Shown one piece after another: positions 43,621-54,735 of a stretch of 64,000 nt of DNA. The notes under the pieces are model-generated. The model saw only the letters and a list, made by a program, of their open reading frames with translations, was not told the origin of the DNA and searched no databases. Position 1 is the stretch's first letter. Each line of letters opens with the position of its first letter. Origin of the DNA: Nocardia cyriacigeorgica (lineage in GTDB: Bacteria; Actinomycetota; Actinomycetes; Mycobacteriales; Mycobacteriaceae); assembly GCF_029868385.1 (NCBI RefSeq), contig NZ_JARWNX010000037.1:102547-166546 (forward strand), given 5' to 3'. The translations under genes were made by a program, and so were the position numbers.

Positions 43621-44910
43621 ATGAACATCCGGGATCTTCGCCGCCGGGCTACGGTGGCTCTGGCCGTAGTGCTGAGTGTCGGAGCGGTGGCCGGAGCGCC
43701 TGCGATCGCCGAACCCGCGAGCAGCACGGGCCCGACGACGACGCCTTTCACCACGCCCAATACCGATAGTTGCCCGCAACAGACGTTGCCGCCCGCGCCG
43801 ATCGATCTGTCGGAGGTGCCGGAGCCGGGGCAGCCGACGCCCGAGCCGCTGCCGGTACCGGATCCGCCGATCGGTGGGGAACGGTTGGGTGAGTGCGGGG
43901 TGGTGGTGCCCGATGGTGCGCCGCCGGTGCCTGCGGAGATCTCGGCGACGGCGTGGATGGTGTCGGATATGGAGACCGGCCAGGTGCTGGCCGCCAAGGA
44001 TCCGCACGGGCGTTATCGACCGGCCAGCACGATCAAGGTGTTGCTGGCCACGGTGGCCTTGCGCACGCTGAACCTGGACACCGTGGTGACCGGCACCCAG
44101 GCCGATGCCGATGTGGACGGCACTCGGGTCGGGATCGGGCCGGGCGGACGCTACACCAACCGTCAGCTGTTGCAGGCGCTCATCATGGCCTCGGGCAACG
44201 ATGCCGCGCATGCGATCGCCGCCCAGCTCGGCGGCAACGCGGGCACGGTGGCCTTGATGAACGCCCAAGCGCATTCGCTGCGCGCCCTGGACACCCGCGC
44301 GGCGACTCCCTCCGGCCTCGACGGCCCGGGGATGAGCACTTCGGCCTACGACCTGTCGCTGCTGTTCCGCGAGGCGATGACGATCCCGTTGTTCGCCGAG
44401 CTGATCCGCACCGAGCAGATCGATTTCCCCGGCTATCCCGCCGATCCACGAATCCCGGACGACAAGGACCATCCGGGTTTCCCGGTGGGCAACGACAACC
44501 ATCTGCTCTACAACTACGAAGGCGCGCTCGGTGGGAAGACCGGGTTCACCGATGACGCCAGGCAGACCTTCGTCGCGGCCGCCGAGCGCAACGGGCGCAC
44601 GCTCATCGTCACCCTGCTCAAGGCCGATGTGCTGCCGATCCGGCCGTGGGAACAGGCGGCGCGGCTACTCGACTACGGCTTCGCCCTCGACACCGATGCC
44701 TCGGTCGGCCACCTGCCCGGCGCGGAACCCGAAACCACGCCAACCGCTGTCGCGCTCGCCGCGCCACCGCAGGGTTCGGAGGTCGGGCATCTGGCGCAAT
44801 CGCAGGGCGGGCCCGACCGCGACGATCTGCGGTGGGTGCTCGTCGTCGGCGGCGGCATCATGGTGCTGGTGCTGCTGGCCGGTGCCCGGCGAATCGTCAA
44901 GCGGCGCTGA
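43621..44910 (+). CDS. dacB: D-alanyl-D-alanine carboxypeptidase (penicillin-binding protein, DacB-like)
   Basis: This enzyme trims the terminal D-Ala of peptidoglycan stems. A signal peptide runs to about residue 30 (AVAGAPAIAE), then a Pro-rich linker, then an S11-type domain. Active-site motifs are S136-T-I-K139, S191-G-N193 and K306-T-G. A C-terminal membrane anchor is followed by a short basic tail (IVKRR). In M. tuberculosis dacB1 (Rv3330) occupies a similar place relative to trpS. TAGGCT lies eight bases before ATG 43621. Confidence 0.9.
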   Translation: MNIRDLRRRATVALAVVLSVGAVAGAPAIAEPASSTGPTTTPFTTPNTDSCPQQTLPPAPIDLSEVPEPGQPTPEPLPVPDPPIGGERLGECGVVVPDGAPPVPAEISATAWMVSDMETGQVLAAKDPHGRYRPASTIKVLLATVALRTLNLDTVVTGTQADADVDGTRVGIGPGGRYTNRQLLQALIMASGNDAAHAIAAQLGGNAGTVALMNAQAHSLRALDTRAATPSGLDGPGMSTSAYDLSLLFREAMTIPLFAELIRTEQIDFPGYPADPRIPDDKDHPGFPVGNDNHLLYNYEGALGGKTGFTDDARQTFVAAAERNGRTLIVTLLKADVLPIRPWEQAARLLDYGFALDTDASVGHLPGAEPETTPTAVALAAPPQGSEVGHLAQSQGGPDRDDLRWVLVVGGGIMVLVLLAGARRIVKRR

Positions 44911-44943
44911 CGGTCTGCGGGTCGACCACCGCAAGGCACGGCG

Positions 44944-45966
44944 TCATCGCTTGCGACGCCGCAGCAGCGAAAGACTCAACGCGGCAACGGCACCCGCCCC
45001 GAAGTAGGTGGCACCGCCGCCGAACCGGCCGCCGTCCTGCATCCGCGGCCGGATCACCGCGGGCCCGGGCACCGGCACCTCGGCCTCCCGCTCGTTGTCC
45101 GCGGCGGTGGCCGCCCAGGCGGTCGCGAACAGCACGATCCGATAGGTGACATAGCTGAACACCATCAGACCGATCACCGAACCGAAGGCCGCACCGGCCG
45201 GACTGCTCATCACCGATTGCAGATAGACCGATGCGATCATCTTGAACACTTCGAAGGCCAGCGCGGCCAGGGCCGCTGCTTTGGCCGCACTGGCAAGGGT
45301 CACCGGTTCCCTCGGCAACCGCGCGATCATCCACGCGAACACCGCCCACGAGGCCAGCAGCGCGAGCAGGGTCGACAACGCCCACAGCACGAACCGCGCG
45401 CCGGGCACCTCACGCAGCCCAACGGCATCGAGCAGCTGCGCACCGAGCCCACTGGAGGCCAGACCCGACAGGCCGAGCGACACCACGAAGGCGAGAGCGA
45501 GACCGATCAGCGCACCGAGATCATTGATCTTGGTGACGATCCAGTTGCCGTCCTCGGTCTTCTGCTCCCACTGTTCGGTCAGCGCCGCACGGAGATTCGC
45601 CATCCACCCGAGTCCGGTGTACAGACCGGTCAGCAGGCCGAGGACACCGACCGCGGTGCGCGATCTGATGGCCTGATCGATCAGGTCGTTGAGCTGTGTG
45701 CCCAGCTCACCGGGGATGTTCTCCACCACCCGCTGCTCGATCTCCTCGAGCAGTTCCGGATTGCCCGCCAGCACGAAACCGGCCGCGGCGAAGGCCACCA
45801 TCAGCAACGGAAACAACGACAGCACCGTGAAATAGGTGATGCCGGCGGCGAAGTAATCACCGCGCTGGCTCTGATAGCGCCCACCGGCGCGCACCAGATG
45901 GTCGAGCCACGGACGCGTCTCGACCTGCCGTGAGACCGCCGCTTTGATGTTGTCGATCAACTGCAC
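44944..45966 (-). CDS. YihY/BrkB family membrane protein
   Basis: This 340-residue inner-membrane protein has six to seven helices and the family segments FAAGITYFTVLSLFPLL and LGWMANLRAALTEQWEQ. It is the gene next to trpS in M. tuberculosis (Rv3335c). Older annotation calls it virulence factor or RNase BN; the RNase claim has been withdrawn, so function is unknown. It starts with GTG 45966, just downstream of trpS on the same strand. Confidence 0.87.
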   Translation of the reverse strand: MQLIDNIKAAVSRQVETRPWLDHLVRAGGRYQSQRGDYFAAGITYFTVLSLFPLLMVAFAAAGFVLAGNPELLEEIEQRVVENIPGELGTQLNDLIDQAIRSRTAVGVLGLLTGLYTGLGWMANLRAALTEQWEQKTEDGNWIVTKINDLGALIGLALAFVVSLGLSGLASSGLGAQLLDAVGLREVPGARFVLWALSTLLALLASWAVFAWMIARLPREPVTLASAAKAAALAALAFEVFKMIASVYLQSVMSSPAGAAFGSVIGLMVFSYVTYRIVLFATAWAATAADNEREAEVPVPGPAVIRPRMQDGGRFGGGATYFGAGAVAALSLSLLRRRKR

Positions 45967-46008
45967 TGTCAGCCCCTCAGACGGACCTCACAGCCGGTGC
46001 GAACGGGT

Positions 46009-47850
<1,842 letters not shown>

Positions 47851-47862
<12 letters not shown>

Positions 47863-48327
47863 GCCGACGGCGGGCAACCCCGCCGATTCCCCCTGCACGA
47901 CCACCCGGAACACGATCTCCCGGCGCGCCCAATACTCGGCGCTCTCGGTCAGCGCCGACGCGAGCCACGCACGGTCGGCCGGGGCATCGGCCAGGAGCTG
48001 ACCACCGTCACGCACCACGACGACATATCCCTCGGCCGATCCGAGCCAGTCGTCGAGATCGCGCAGACAGTCGTCGAACGCGTCCTTGTTGTTGCCGAAG
48101 TAGTAGGGGAACTGGAAGGCGGCCGCGAATTCGTCGAGCACCCCCGCCACCGAGCGCATCTTCTTCCCGCGCACCTCGCGCACCCGGTAGCCCGACGGCG
48201 CCTGATGCCGGACGCCACTGAACTCGGGCGCCCCCACATCGAGCACCCCGAAGACCGGCGCAGGCTTACGTGCGACCGGAGCCGACGACAGATCGGGGGC
48301 CAGGAACTGCGATAACGCGATGGTCAT
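47851..48327 (-). CDS. Barstar family RNase inhibitor
   Basis: This 158-residue protein ends in a barstar domain: REVRGKKMRSVAGVLDEFAAAFQFPYYFGNNKDAFDDCLRDL-type sequence, with Asp/Tyr residues expected to block the RNase active site. The first 45 residues are an extra, poorly conserved extension. Its ATG overlaps the stop of the upstream RNase gene by one base, as expected of an inhibitor co-made with its toxin. Confidence 0.87.
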
Positions 48328-48821
48328 CAGCGCATCCTCGTGAAGGTTTCGTAGTGGTCACCGGTGTACCACGCCGAACCATCACTTCCGGTGACGATGC
48401 GTTCGGCGTCGCGTGAGCGTCCGGGTTGCTTCGGGTTGACGTCCCACTCCTGATACGTGATCGCCTTACCGTCGGCGTCCTTGGCGGGCAGGTCACCACC
48501 ACGGTTGTAGAACCGATCGCCGCCCTTGGTACCAGGGGAGTTCGCCGAGCCGGGCCAGCGACCCGCATCGATCTCCCGCAATGTGGTGTACGCGCGATCG
48601 GGGACGCCGGGCGCCTTGGACGCCACGGGCGCGGTGGCGCCCCTTCCGGTGTCGCGCGGCATATCGGCCGGTGACGCGGCGCTGGTGACGGCCGGCCGGG
48701 TCGACGTGGTCGACGCATCGGTGCTCGTATCGTCACCGCCCTTGGTCGCCAGCAGTGCGACGAGCACGGCGAGCACCACCGTGCCCACCGCCGACAGGAC
48801 ACGGATGACCTTGGCTTTCAC
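48327..48821 (-). CDS. Barnase-like guanyl-specific ribonuclease with N-terminal membrane segment
   Basis: This 164-residue protein has a hydrophobic N-terminus (VLSAVGTVVLAVLVALLA), a Thr/Ser/Ala-rich linker to about residue 75 and a microbial RNase domain. Likely catalytic residues are Glu125 in TYQEWDVNP, Arg141 in RDAERIVT and His156 in YTGDHYETF, with spacing like barnase. The cleavage site of the signal is unclear, so it could be secreted or membrane-anchored. It is paired with a barstar gene. Confidence 0.87.
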   Translation of the reverse strand: MKAKVIRVLSAVGTVVLAVLVALLATKGGDDTSTDASTTSTRPAVTSAASPADMPRDTGRGATAPVASKAPGVPDRAYTTLREIDAGRWPGSANSPGTKGGDRFYNRGGDLPAKDADGKAITYQEWDVNPKQPGRSRDAERIVTGSDGSAWYTGDHYETFTRMR

Positions 48822-48875
48822 AGCTCCTGCTTTCTTCGGTACTGCACGTTCAGCGGTGTAGCTCGAGACAGCGGT

Positions 48876-49658
48876 TCAGCGGTACTGCACGGTGACCGGC
48901 GCATGATCGGACCAGCGCAGATGGTAATCGTCGGCGCGTTCGACGATCGCCTGCTTGGCCCGCTCGGCCAGCCCTCGAGTGGCCAGGTGGTAGTCGATGC
49001 GCCACCCAGCGTCATTGTCGAAGGCGCGGCCGCGGTAGGACCACCAGCTGTACGGGCCGTCACCCTCGGGATGCAGTGCCCGCACCACGTCGACATAGCC
49101 CGCCGCCAGCTGCGCGTCGAGCCAGGCGCGCTCCTCGGGGAGGAAGCCCGACTTCTTCAGGTTGCCCTTCCAGTTCTTGATGTCACGCTCGGTATGGGCG
49201 ATGTTCCAGTCGCCCGCGATGACATAGTCGCCGGTCACGGTGCGCAGATGGGCGCCGATCTCGGCCAGGAACCGGTACTTCGCCTCCTGCCGCTCGGTGC
49301 CCGCCTCGCCGGTGTGCACATACACACTCGCCACCGTCACCTCATCGAACTCGACCTCGATGAAACGGCCGGTCGCCGCGAATTCGCTGTCCGGGGAGAT
49401 GGCGGTGCGCACCGCCAGCGGCGCCCGCCGCGACAGCACCCCGACCCCGGCCCTGCCCTTGGCGTCCGGTTCCGCATGCGAGAGCTGCCAGCCCTGCTCG
49501 AGCGCAGGCGCCAGCGCGGCGGCGACCTGGTCGTCGGTCGCGCGGGTCTCCTGGAGACAGATGATGTCGGCCTCGGTGGCGGCGAGCCAGGCGAGCATGC
49601 CTTTGCCCGCCGCCGCGCGCACGCCGTTGACGTTCACTGTCGAGATGATGTGGGGCAC
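48876..49658 (-). CDS. xthA: Exodeoxyribonuclease III
   Basis: This 260-residue AP endonuclease/3'-exonuclease acts in base excision repair. Family motifs are ICLQETRA (Glu37), AGDWNIAHTERDI, and the C-terminal YHLRWSDHAPV with the catalytic His. TACGGT lies six bases before GTG 49658; the frame extends upstream to 49925 but is not coding there. It is divergent from an alpha/beta hydrolase. Confidence 0.93.
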   Translation of the reverse strand: MPHIISTVNVNGVRAAAGKGMLAWLAATEADIICLQETRATDDQVAAALAPALEQGWQLSHAEPDAKGRAGVGVLSRRAPLAVRTAISPDSEFAATGRFIEVEFDEVTVASVYVHTGEAGTERQEAKYRFLAEIGAHLRTVTGDYVIAGDWNIAHTERDIKNWKGNLKKSGFLPEERAWLDAQLAAGYVDVVRALHPEGDGPYSWWSYRGRAFDNDAGWRIDYHLATRGLAERAKQAIVERADDYHLRWSDHAPVTVQYR

Positions 49659-49719
49659 CCGACGACCGTACAATGCAATGCACCGACACTCCCCGAGGAC
49701 ATCGCGCCAGGAAGGGGTG

Positions 49720-50580
49720 ATGACGATGACGTCAGGCACCTCCACGCCCACTTCCCCACTCATGCCGATCAAGGCGCTGCACGTCGGGTCAGGTGACCCG
49801 GTGCTGCTGTTGCACGGCTTCATGCTCTCTCCGCATTGCTGGGAGCAGGTCGCGGCCCGATTGTCCTCGCATTGCGAAGTATTCGCGCCCGCGTTCACCG
49901 GACACTGGGGTGGCCCCGAGTTCAACGGCCGGACGCTGGAGTTCCGTGATTTCGCCGATCAGATCGAAGCTCAGCTGGACGAACTCGGTTGGCGCACCTG
50001 CCATATCGCCGGTAATTCGCTGGGTGCCTGGGTCGGTTTCGAATTGGCGCGGCGCGGCCGGGCCCGCACCTTGACCGCGATCGCGCCGGCGGGTGGTTGG
50101 AATTCGCCCTCGTTCACCCAGGTCCGGGTGGGCCTGAAGTTCTCCTCGTTGATTCCGCTGGTGCAGCTCGGCAAGCGGCTCGGCGGATTCCCGGCGCACA
50201 ACCGGCTCATCCAGCTGGCCGTCGGCTTGCTGCTGAGCAAGAATGTGAGCGCGGTACCGCGCCGCGACCTCGCCGCCATGATCACCGCGGCCCTGCACTG
50301 TCCGGCGATGGTTCCGATGATCCTCGGCAGCCTGCGCGCATCGGCCATGGACAATGTCTCCGACCTGACGACCCCGGTGCGCCTACTGCTCGCCGAAACC
50401 GACCGCATCATCCCCAACCGCGTCTACGCCCGCCGCTACCTGCGTGAACTCCCCGAATCCGCCGACCGCATCCTGGTCAACGGTGTCGGCCACGTCCCCA
50501 TGCTCGAGGCCCCCGACCGCATCGCCACCCTCATCGCCGAACACATCTACGCCAGCCGCAGCCACCTACGCGCCGTATGA
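49720..50580 (+). CDS. Alpha/beta hydrolase
   Basis: This 286-residue hydrolase has the nucleophile elbow GNSLGAW, an oxyanion segment LLLHGFMLSP, an acidic residue in LAETDRII and His in GVGHVPMLE. It is related to esterases or haloalkane-type hydrolases, but the substrate is not visible. Starts at ATG 49720 or 49726 are both supported by GGAAGGGG. It shares a terminator with the convergent serine hydrolase. Confidence 0.83.
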   Translation: MTMTSGTSTPTSPLMPIKALHVGSGDPVLLLHGFMLSPHCWEQVAARLSSHCEVFAPAFTGHWGGPEFNGRTLEFRDFADQIEAQLDELGWRTCHIAGNSLGAWVGFELARRGRARTLTAIAPAGGWNSPSFTQVRVGLKFSSLIPLVQLGKRLGGFPAHNRLIQLAVGLLLSKNVSAVPRRDLAAMITAALHCPAMVPMILGSLRASAMDNVSDLTTPVRLLLAETDRIIPNRVYARRYLRELPESADRILVNGVGHVPMLEAPDRIATLIAEHIYASRSHLRAV

Positions 50581-50586
50581 GCCCGC

Positions 50587-50640
50587 GAGTGGCGCCTGGC
50601 TGCGAGGTCTACTCGCGACAACCGCAGCCAGGTGCCACTC
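50587..50640. terminator. Bidirectional terminator between convergent hydrolase genes
   Basis: The arms at 50587-50604 and 50623-50640 pair at 17 of 18 positions plus one G-U (core CCTGGCTGCG / CGCAGCCAGG) around an 18-base loop. Confidence 0.75.
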
Positions 50641-50648
50641 GGCGGCTG

Positions 50649-51869
50649 TCAACTGGTGAGGTGGGAGATTTGGGCTACGAGGTGCCAGGGGCGGGTGGTG
50701 TCGGTGGTGGCTTTGCCGCTGGTGAGGATGGCGCCGGAGAGGTCGCGGGCCGGGTCGGCCCAGCCGTATTGGGTGGTCAGGCCGCTGCGGCCGAAGTGGG
50801 ATTGCGTATCGCGGCCGAATTTCGAGCGACGGGCGCCGAGTTCGAATCCGGCGCGTGAGACTCGACCTGCGGCGCCCGGCATGCGGTGGGCGGGCTGGAC
50901 GGCCGCGCGCAGGGTGGCGGGTTCGATGATGCGGACGCCGTCGAGTTCGCCGCCGCGGGCGAGGATCTCGTAGAAGCGCGACAGTTCGTAGGCGGTGGTC
51001 ACCAGGTTGCCCGAGGGCAGTTCGGCGGTGAGGAAGGCCGCGTTGGCCTCTTTGGACACCGCGCCACCCATTCCGCCACCGAGCGCTTTGCGCGCAAGGA
51101 ACTTCGCGATCCTGGACGGTCCCGGCCCGGTTTTCACGCTGGGCACGACCTTGTCGACATCCTCGGGGCGAACTCCGAAGTTGGTCCACCGGAAGCCGAG
51201 TGGATCGAGCACCTGTTCGGCGAGATGTGCGCGCATCGGTTTTCCGGTGGCCCGGCGCACGAGCAGTCGTTGGATCAAACCGGCGGTCAACGCGTGGTAC
51301 ACCCGGAAACGTCCCGGTCGCCAGCTCGGTACGAGATCGGCGAGCGCCTGCACCGCGAAGTCCTCGTCGACCACCACATCGACGGCCCGATAGGGCGGGG
51401 TCATGAATGGCACGCCCGCCGAATGCGACAGCACATCCCCGATGGTGATCGACTCTTTCCCGTTGGCCGCGAACTCCGGAATGTATTCGCACACCCGGTC
51501 GTTCACGCCGAACGCGCCCTGTTCGATGAGCATGAACATCAGGGTCGCCGAAACACCCTTGGCCGTGGAGAATCCACAGAACGGCGAATCCGGCGTGACG
51601 AGAACCTTCTCGACCTCAGGGCCGTCCTCGGGCCCGTTTCCCCAGCCATGCCCGATGCTCCGGTTCAACACCACCGCACCGCGGCGGCGCACACACACCT
51701 GAATCGCGGGCGTGGTCCCCATCCGATACCAGTCCTGGACCGACGCCCACATCGCCTCGACATCCCCGCGCGCCAGCCCCGCCGCAGCGGGTTCGTCCTC
51801 GGGTCCGCGTGTGGTCACCGCGTCCAGATCATCGATGACCGTGATCAACGTGCCAGGTAGTGCCGTCAT
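50649..51869 (-). CDS. Serine hydrolase, beta-lactamase class C/esterase family
   Basis: This 406-residue protein has S101-T-A-K104 (SxxK) as its active site, with Tyr191 (VYHALTAG) in the YxN-like position and GHGW/HFGRSGLTTQYGW-type segments. The YxN motif reads YHA, which favours an esterase or D-aminopeptidase-like enzyme over a true beta-lactamase. There is no signal peptide, so it is probably cytoplasmic. TATGCT lies seven bases before ATG 51869, so it is leaderless. Confidence 0.85.
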   Translation of the reverse strand: MTALPGTLITVIDDLDAVTTRGPEDEPAAAGLARGDVEAMWASVQDWYRMGTTPAIQVCVRRRGAVVLNRSIGHGWGNGPEDGPEVEKVLVTPDSPFCGFSTAKGVSATLMFMLIEQGAFGVNDRVCEYIPEFAANGKESITIGDVLSHSAGVPFMTPPYRAVDVVVDEDFAVQALADLVPSWRPGRFRVYHALTAGLIQRLLVRRATGKPMRAHLAEQVLDPLGFRWTNFGVRPEDVDKVVPSVKTGPGPSRIAKFLARKALGGGMGGAVSKEANAAFLTAELPSGNLVTTAYELSRFYEILARGGELDGVRIIEPATLRAAVQPAHRMPGAAGRVSRAGFELGARRSKFGRDTQSHFGRSGLTTQYGWADPARDLSGAILTSGKATTDTTRPWHLVAQISHLTS

Positions 51870-52112
51870 CCGCCCGAGCATAACGACCGACCCTGATAGC
51901 CGGCTGAGCTGCGCGGAAACACCCGCGGGCAGCATCCGTTCGGCGGTCGGCTCGGCGAGCGTGCTTCGCTCCGATGCGAACAGCCCGCCGGGCGGGGCAG
52001 CGGTGCGGGATGCCTTGTTGTCGTGGCGCGGGGCAGGTCGATGAGGTCACGGGCTCATCTCAGGAATTTGAAACGACAGCGCTCCACAATATTCGGGCGT
52101 TAACGTCCGGTC

Positions 52113-53168
52113 ATGAAGCGCTCCATCGCAGGCGTTGCTCTCGGCGTCGCCGTCACTCTTATCGCGGCGCTGCCCGCACTGGCCGATACCGGTTCCTCCA
52201 TTCTGCCCGGCGGCACCGGGTCATCGTCGGGGTCGGCGACATCCGGGTCGGCTTCGGGGTCTGCGGGCTCGGGTTCCGCGTCGGGGTCGGGGAAGTCGGG
52301 ATCGGCTTCGGGATCGGGTGGATCCGGTTCTTCATCGGGCTCGAGGGATTCCGGGTCGTCCGCACGCCCCGGCGACACCGGATCATCTTCCGGCTCCGGC
52401 GAATCCGGCTCATCATCGGACTCTAGAGATTCCGGGTCGTCCTCGCGTTCCGACGACACCGGCTCCTCCTCGAGGTCCGATGACACCGGTTCCTCCTCGG
52501 GGTCGGGTGAATCCGGGTCCTCGTCGGATTCCGATGACACCGGCTCGTCATCACGCTCCGACGACGACACCGAGGCTCCGTCGCGCACTCCCGATTCCCG
52601 CGCGCACTCCGGCGGATCCGAATCTCCAGGGGAATCAGGCGATTCCGATCCAGGTCCCGGTTCCGACGGGGCACTGCCGTCCTATACGCAATGGATCGCC
52701 GAGGTGCAGGCTGTCGCCGATCGGGCACGGGACGAACTTGCCGGGAGCCTGTCCGGTGCGGCCCGCCCGGCCATCGTCTTCGATATCGACAACACCTCGC
52801 TGGCGACCCAGTACAACCCGGGCGTCATCATTCCCGCGATCGATCCGATCCTGCGGCTGGCCGCCTGGGCGCGGGGGCAGGGTGCGGCGATCATCTTCGT
52901 GACCGGGCGGCCCGAGCTGGTGAACGGCTACACCCGGCACAATCTCACCTCTGTCGGATTCCCGGTCGACGGCCTCTACGGCAGCCCGCTCACCACCTTC
53001 TCCGCCGGTTCGTCCGGGCTCGAGCAGTACAAGACCGGCGCGCGTATCGATATCGAATTCGCCGGGTACACGATCGTCGCCAACATCGGCAACAGCCCGT
53101 CGGATCTCACGGGCGGTCACGCCGAAAAGACCTACAAGCTACCCGATTACGACGGCGCGCTGAGCTGA
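52113..53168 (+). CDS. Secreted HAD-family acid phosphatase with Ser/Gly/Asp-rich linker
   Basis: This is a 351-residue protein. A signal peptide ends near residue 24 (PALA). Residues 26-188 are low-complexity Ser/Gly/Asp repeats (units such as DSGSSS and DDTGSSS). Residues 190-351 are a HAD phosphatase domain: motif I D224-I-D226-N-T, motif II FVTGRP, motif III Lys in YKTGARIDIE. The usual motif IV Asp is Asn (GNSPSDL). It may be a class B-type acid phosphatase that releases phosphate outside the cell. TAACGT lies six bases before ATG 52113. Confidence 0.83.
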   Translation: MKRSIAGVALGVAVTLIAALPALADTGSSILPGGTGSSSGSATSGSASGSAGSGSASGSGKSGSASGSGGSGSSSGSRDSGSSARPGDTGSSSGSGESGSSSDSRDSGSSSRSDDTGSSSRSDDTGSSSGSGESGSSSDSDDTGSSSRSDDDTEAPSRTPDSRAHSGGSESPGESGDSDPGPGSDGALPSYTQWIAEVQAVADRARDELAGSLSGAARPAIVFDIDNTSLATQYNPGVIIPAIDPILRLAAWARGQGAAIIFVTGRPELVNGYTRHNLTSVGFPVDGLYGSPLTTFSAGSSGLEQYKTGARIDIEFAGYTIVANIGNSPSDLTGGHAEKTYKLPDYDGALS

Positions 53169-53403
53169 GCGGGTCGGGTTCGCCCTCGAACCGGATCAGC
53201 CCGGTGGCCCGGGTAGCCTGCGACATCGTCACCGGCCAACGCCACCGTGTTCATCCAGGTCATCAGCAGGCTCGCCCCGAATCGCCATCGAGGCCCCAAC
53301 AAGGTGTTGGACCCCAGCCGAGCTTGCGCCTGAACTCGGGCACGCTCTGCGCCTGATCTGATCCTGCAACTGTTCCGAACACCGCGACCCACACGACAAG
53401 CGC

Positions 53404-53436
53404 GAACGACGCCCGTGGTCCACACGGGCGTCGTTC
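53404..53436. terminator. Hairpin terminator after the acyl-CoA dehydrogenase
   Basis: GAACGACGCCCGTG (53404-53417) pairs perfectly with CACGGGCGTCGTTC (53423-53436), loop GTCCA. It lies just past the minus-strand gene ending at 53451. Confidence 0.8.
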
Positions 53437-53450
53437 TCAGCGGCTGACGA

Positions 53451-54707
53451 TTACGCCAACAGCCCCTTGGCGACATGGGTCACCTGGATCTCGTTGCTGC
53501 CCGCATAGATCATCAGCGATTTGGCATCGCGCGCCAGCTGCTCGACTCGGTATTCGGTCATATAACCGTTGCCGCCGAACAACTGCACGGCTTCCATGGC
53601 CACCTCGGTGGCGGCCTCGGACGCGTACAGCTTCATCGCCGACGCTTCCGCCAGTGTCGGCGGCTTACCGGCGCGACCACGTTCGAGGACGTTGAACACC
53701 ATGTTCTGCACGTTGATCCGCGCGACTTCCATCTTGGCCAGTTTGAGCTGGACCAACTGGAAGCGGCCGATTTCCTGACCCCACAGCTTGCGGTTCTTCG
53801 CGTAGTCGATGCACAGCCGATGGCATTCGTTGATGATGCCGAGCGCCATGAACGCCACGCCGACGCGCTCGGCGGTGAAGCTGGAGCGCGCGCTGTCGCG
53901 GCCGTCGCCGCCCTTGTGTTCCTCGGTCTCGCCCAGCAGCCGGTCGCGGCCCACCCGGACATTGTCGAAGAACAGCTCACCGGTCGGTGAGGAGTGCAAG
54001 CCCATCTTCTTGAACGGTTTGCCCTGGGTGAGGCCCTCCATGCCCTTGTCGAGCACGAAGGTGAGCACCTTGCGGTCGCGTTTGTCGGTGCCGGGTCCTT
54101 CGTCGAGTTTGGCGTAGACGATCATCACGTCGGCGAAGGGGCCATTGGTGATGAAGGTCTTCTGACCGTTGAGGATGTAGTCCGCACCGTCGCGTTTGAC
54201 GTAGGTCTTCATGCCGCCGAACGCATCGGAGCCGGAATCCGGCTCGGTGATCGCCCAGGACGCCACCTTCTTCAAGGTGACGATATCGGCGAGCCAGCGC
54301 TCCTTCTGCGCGAGCGTGCCCCTGGACATGATCGTGGTGGCGCCGAGCCCGATGCTGACGCCGAGCGCCGTCACCAAACCCATACACACCCCGGACAGCT
54401 CCCCGATCAGCACCGCCATCAGCGATTCCTGACCGGCGAACGGGCTCGAACCGCCCGACGACTTCTTCTCCGGCAGTTGCTCCCCCGCCGCCCGCGCTTC
54501 CTCGCGCTTGCGCTGTTCGGCCAGCAGCTTGGCGACGGCCTCAGCACCCATCGCCTCGATCCCGAAGTCCGCGAACAACTTCCGCAGGATCGGATACGGC
54601 GACATCTCACCGCTGTCGAGGGCGTCGAGGTTCGGGCGGACCTCCTTGTCGATGAAGGTCCGCACCGCCTCGCGGATCATCTCGTCGGTCTCGGACCATT
54701 CGAACAT
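53451..54707 (-). CDS. Acyl-CoA dehydrogenase (FadE-type)
   Basis: This 418-residue acyl-CoA dehydrogenase has the C-terminal catalytic region QLFGGNGYMTEYRVEQLARDAKSLMIYAGSNEIQ-like (read in parts: GNGYMTEYRVEQL, MIYAGSNEIQ). A Lys/Glu-rich insertion (QRKREEARAAGEQLPEKK) near residue 65-85 is unusual. It is one of five neighbouring same-strand genes, with SDR, MaoC, SRPBCC and thiolase, and probably does the first step of the same pathway. CAGGAGAA precedes ATG 54707. Confidence 0.88.
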   Translation of the reverse strand: MFEWSETDEMIREAVRTFIDKEVRPNLDALDSGEMSPYPILRKLFADFGIEAMGAEAVAKLLAEQRKREEARAAGEQLPEKKSSGGSSPFAGQESLMAVLIGELSGVCMGLVTALGVSIGLGATTIMSRGTLAQKERWLADIVTLKKVASWAITEPDSGSDAFGGMKTYVKRDGADYILNGQKTFITNGPFADVMIVYAKLDEGPGTDKRDRKVLTFVLDKGMEGLTQGKPFKKMGLHSSPTGELFFDNVRVGRDRLLGETEEHKGGDGRDSARSSFTAERVGVAFMALGIINECHRLCIDYAKNRKLWGQEIGRFQLVQLKLAKMEVARINVQNMVFNVLERGRAGKPPTLAEASAMKLYASEAATEVAMEAVQLFGGNGYMTEYRVEQLARDAKSLMIYAGSNEIQVTHVAKGLLA

Positions 54708-54735
54708 CGTTGTTCTCCTGTGCTCGGTGGTGATA

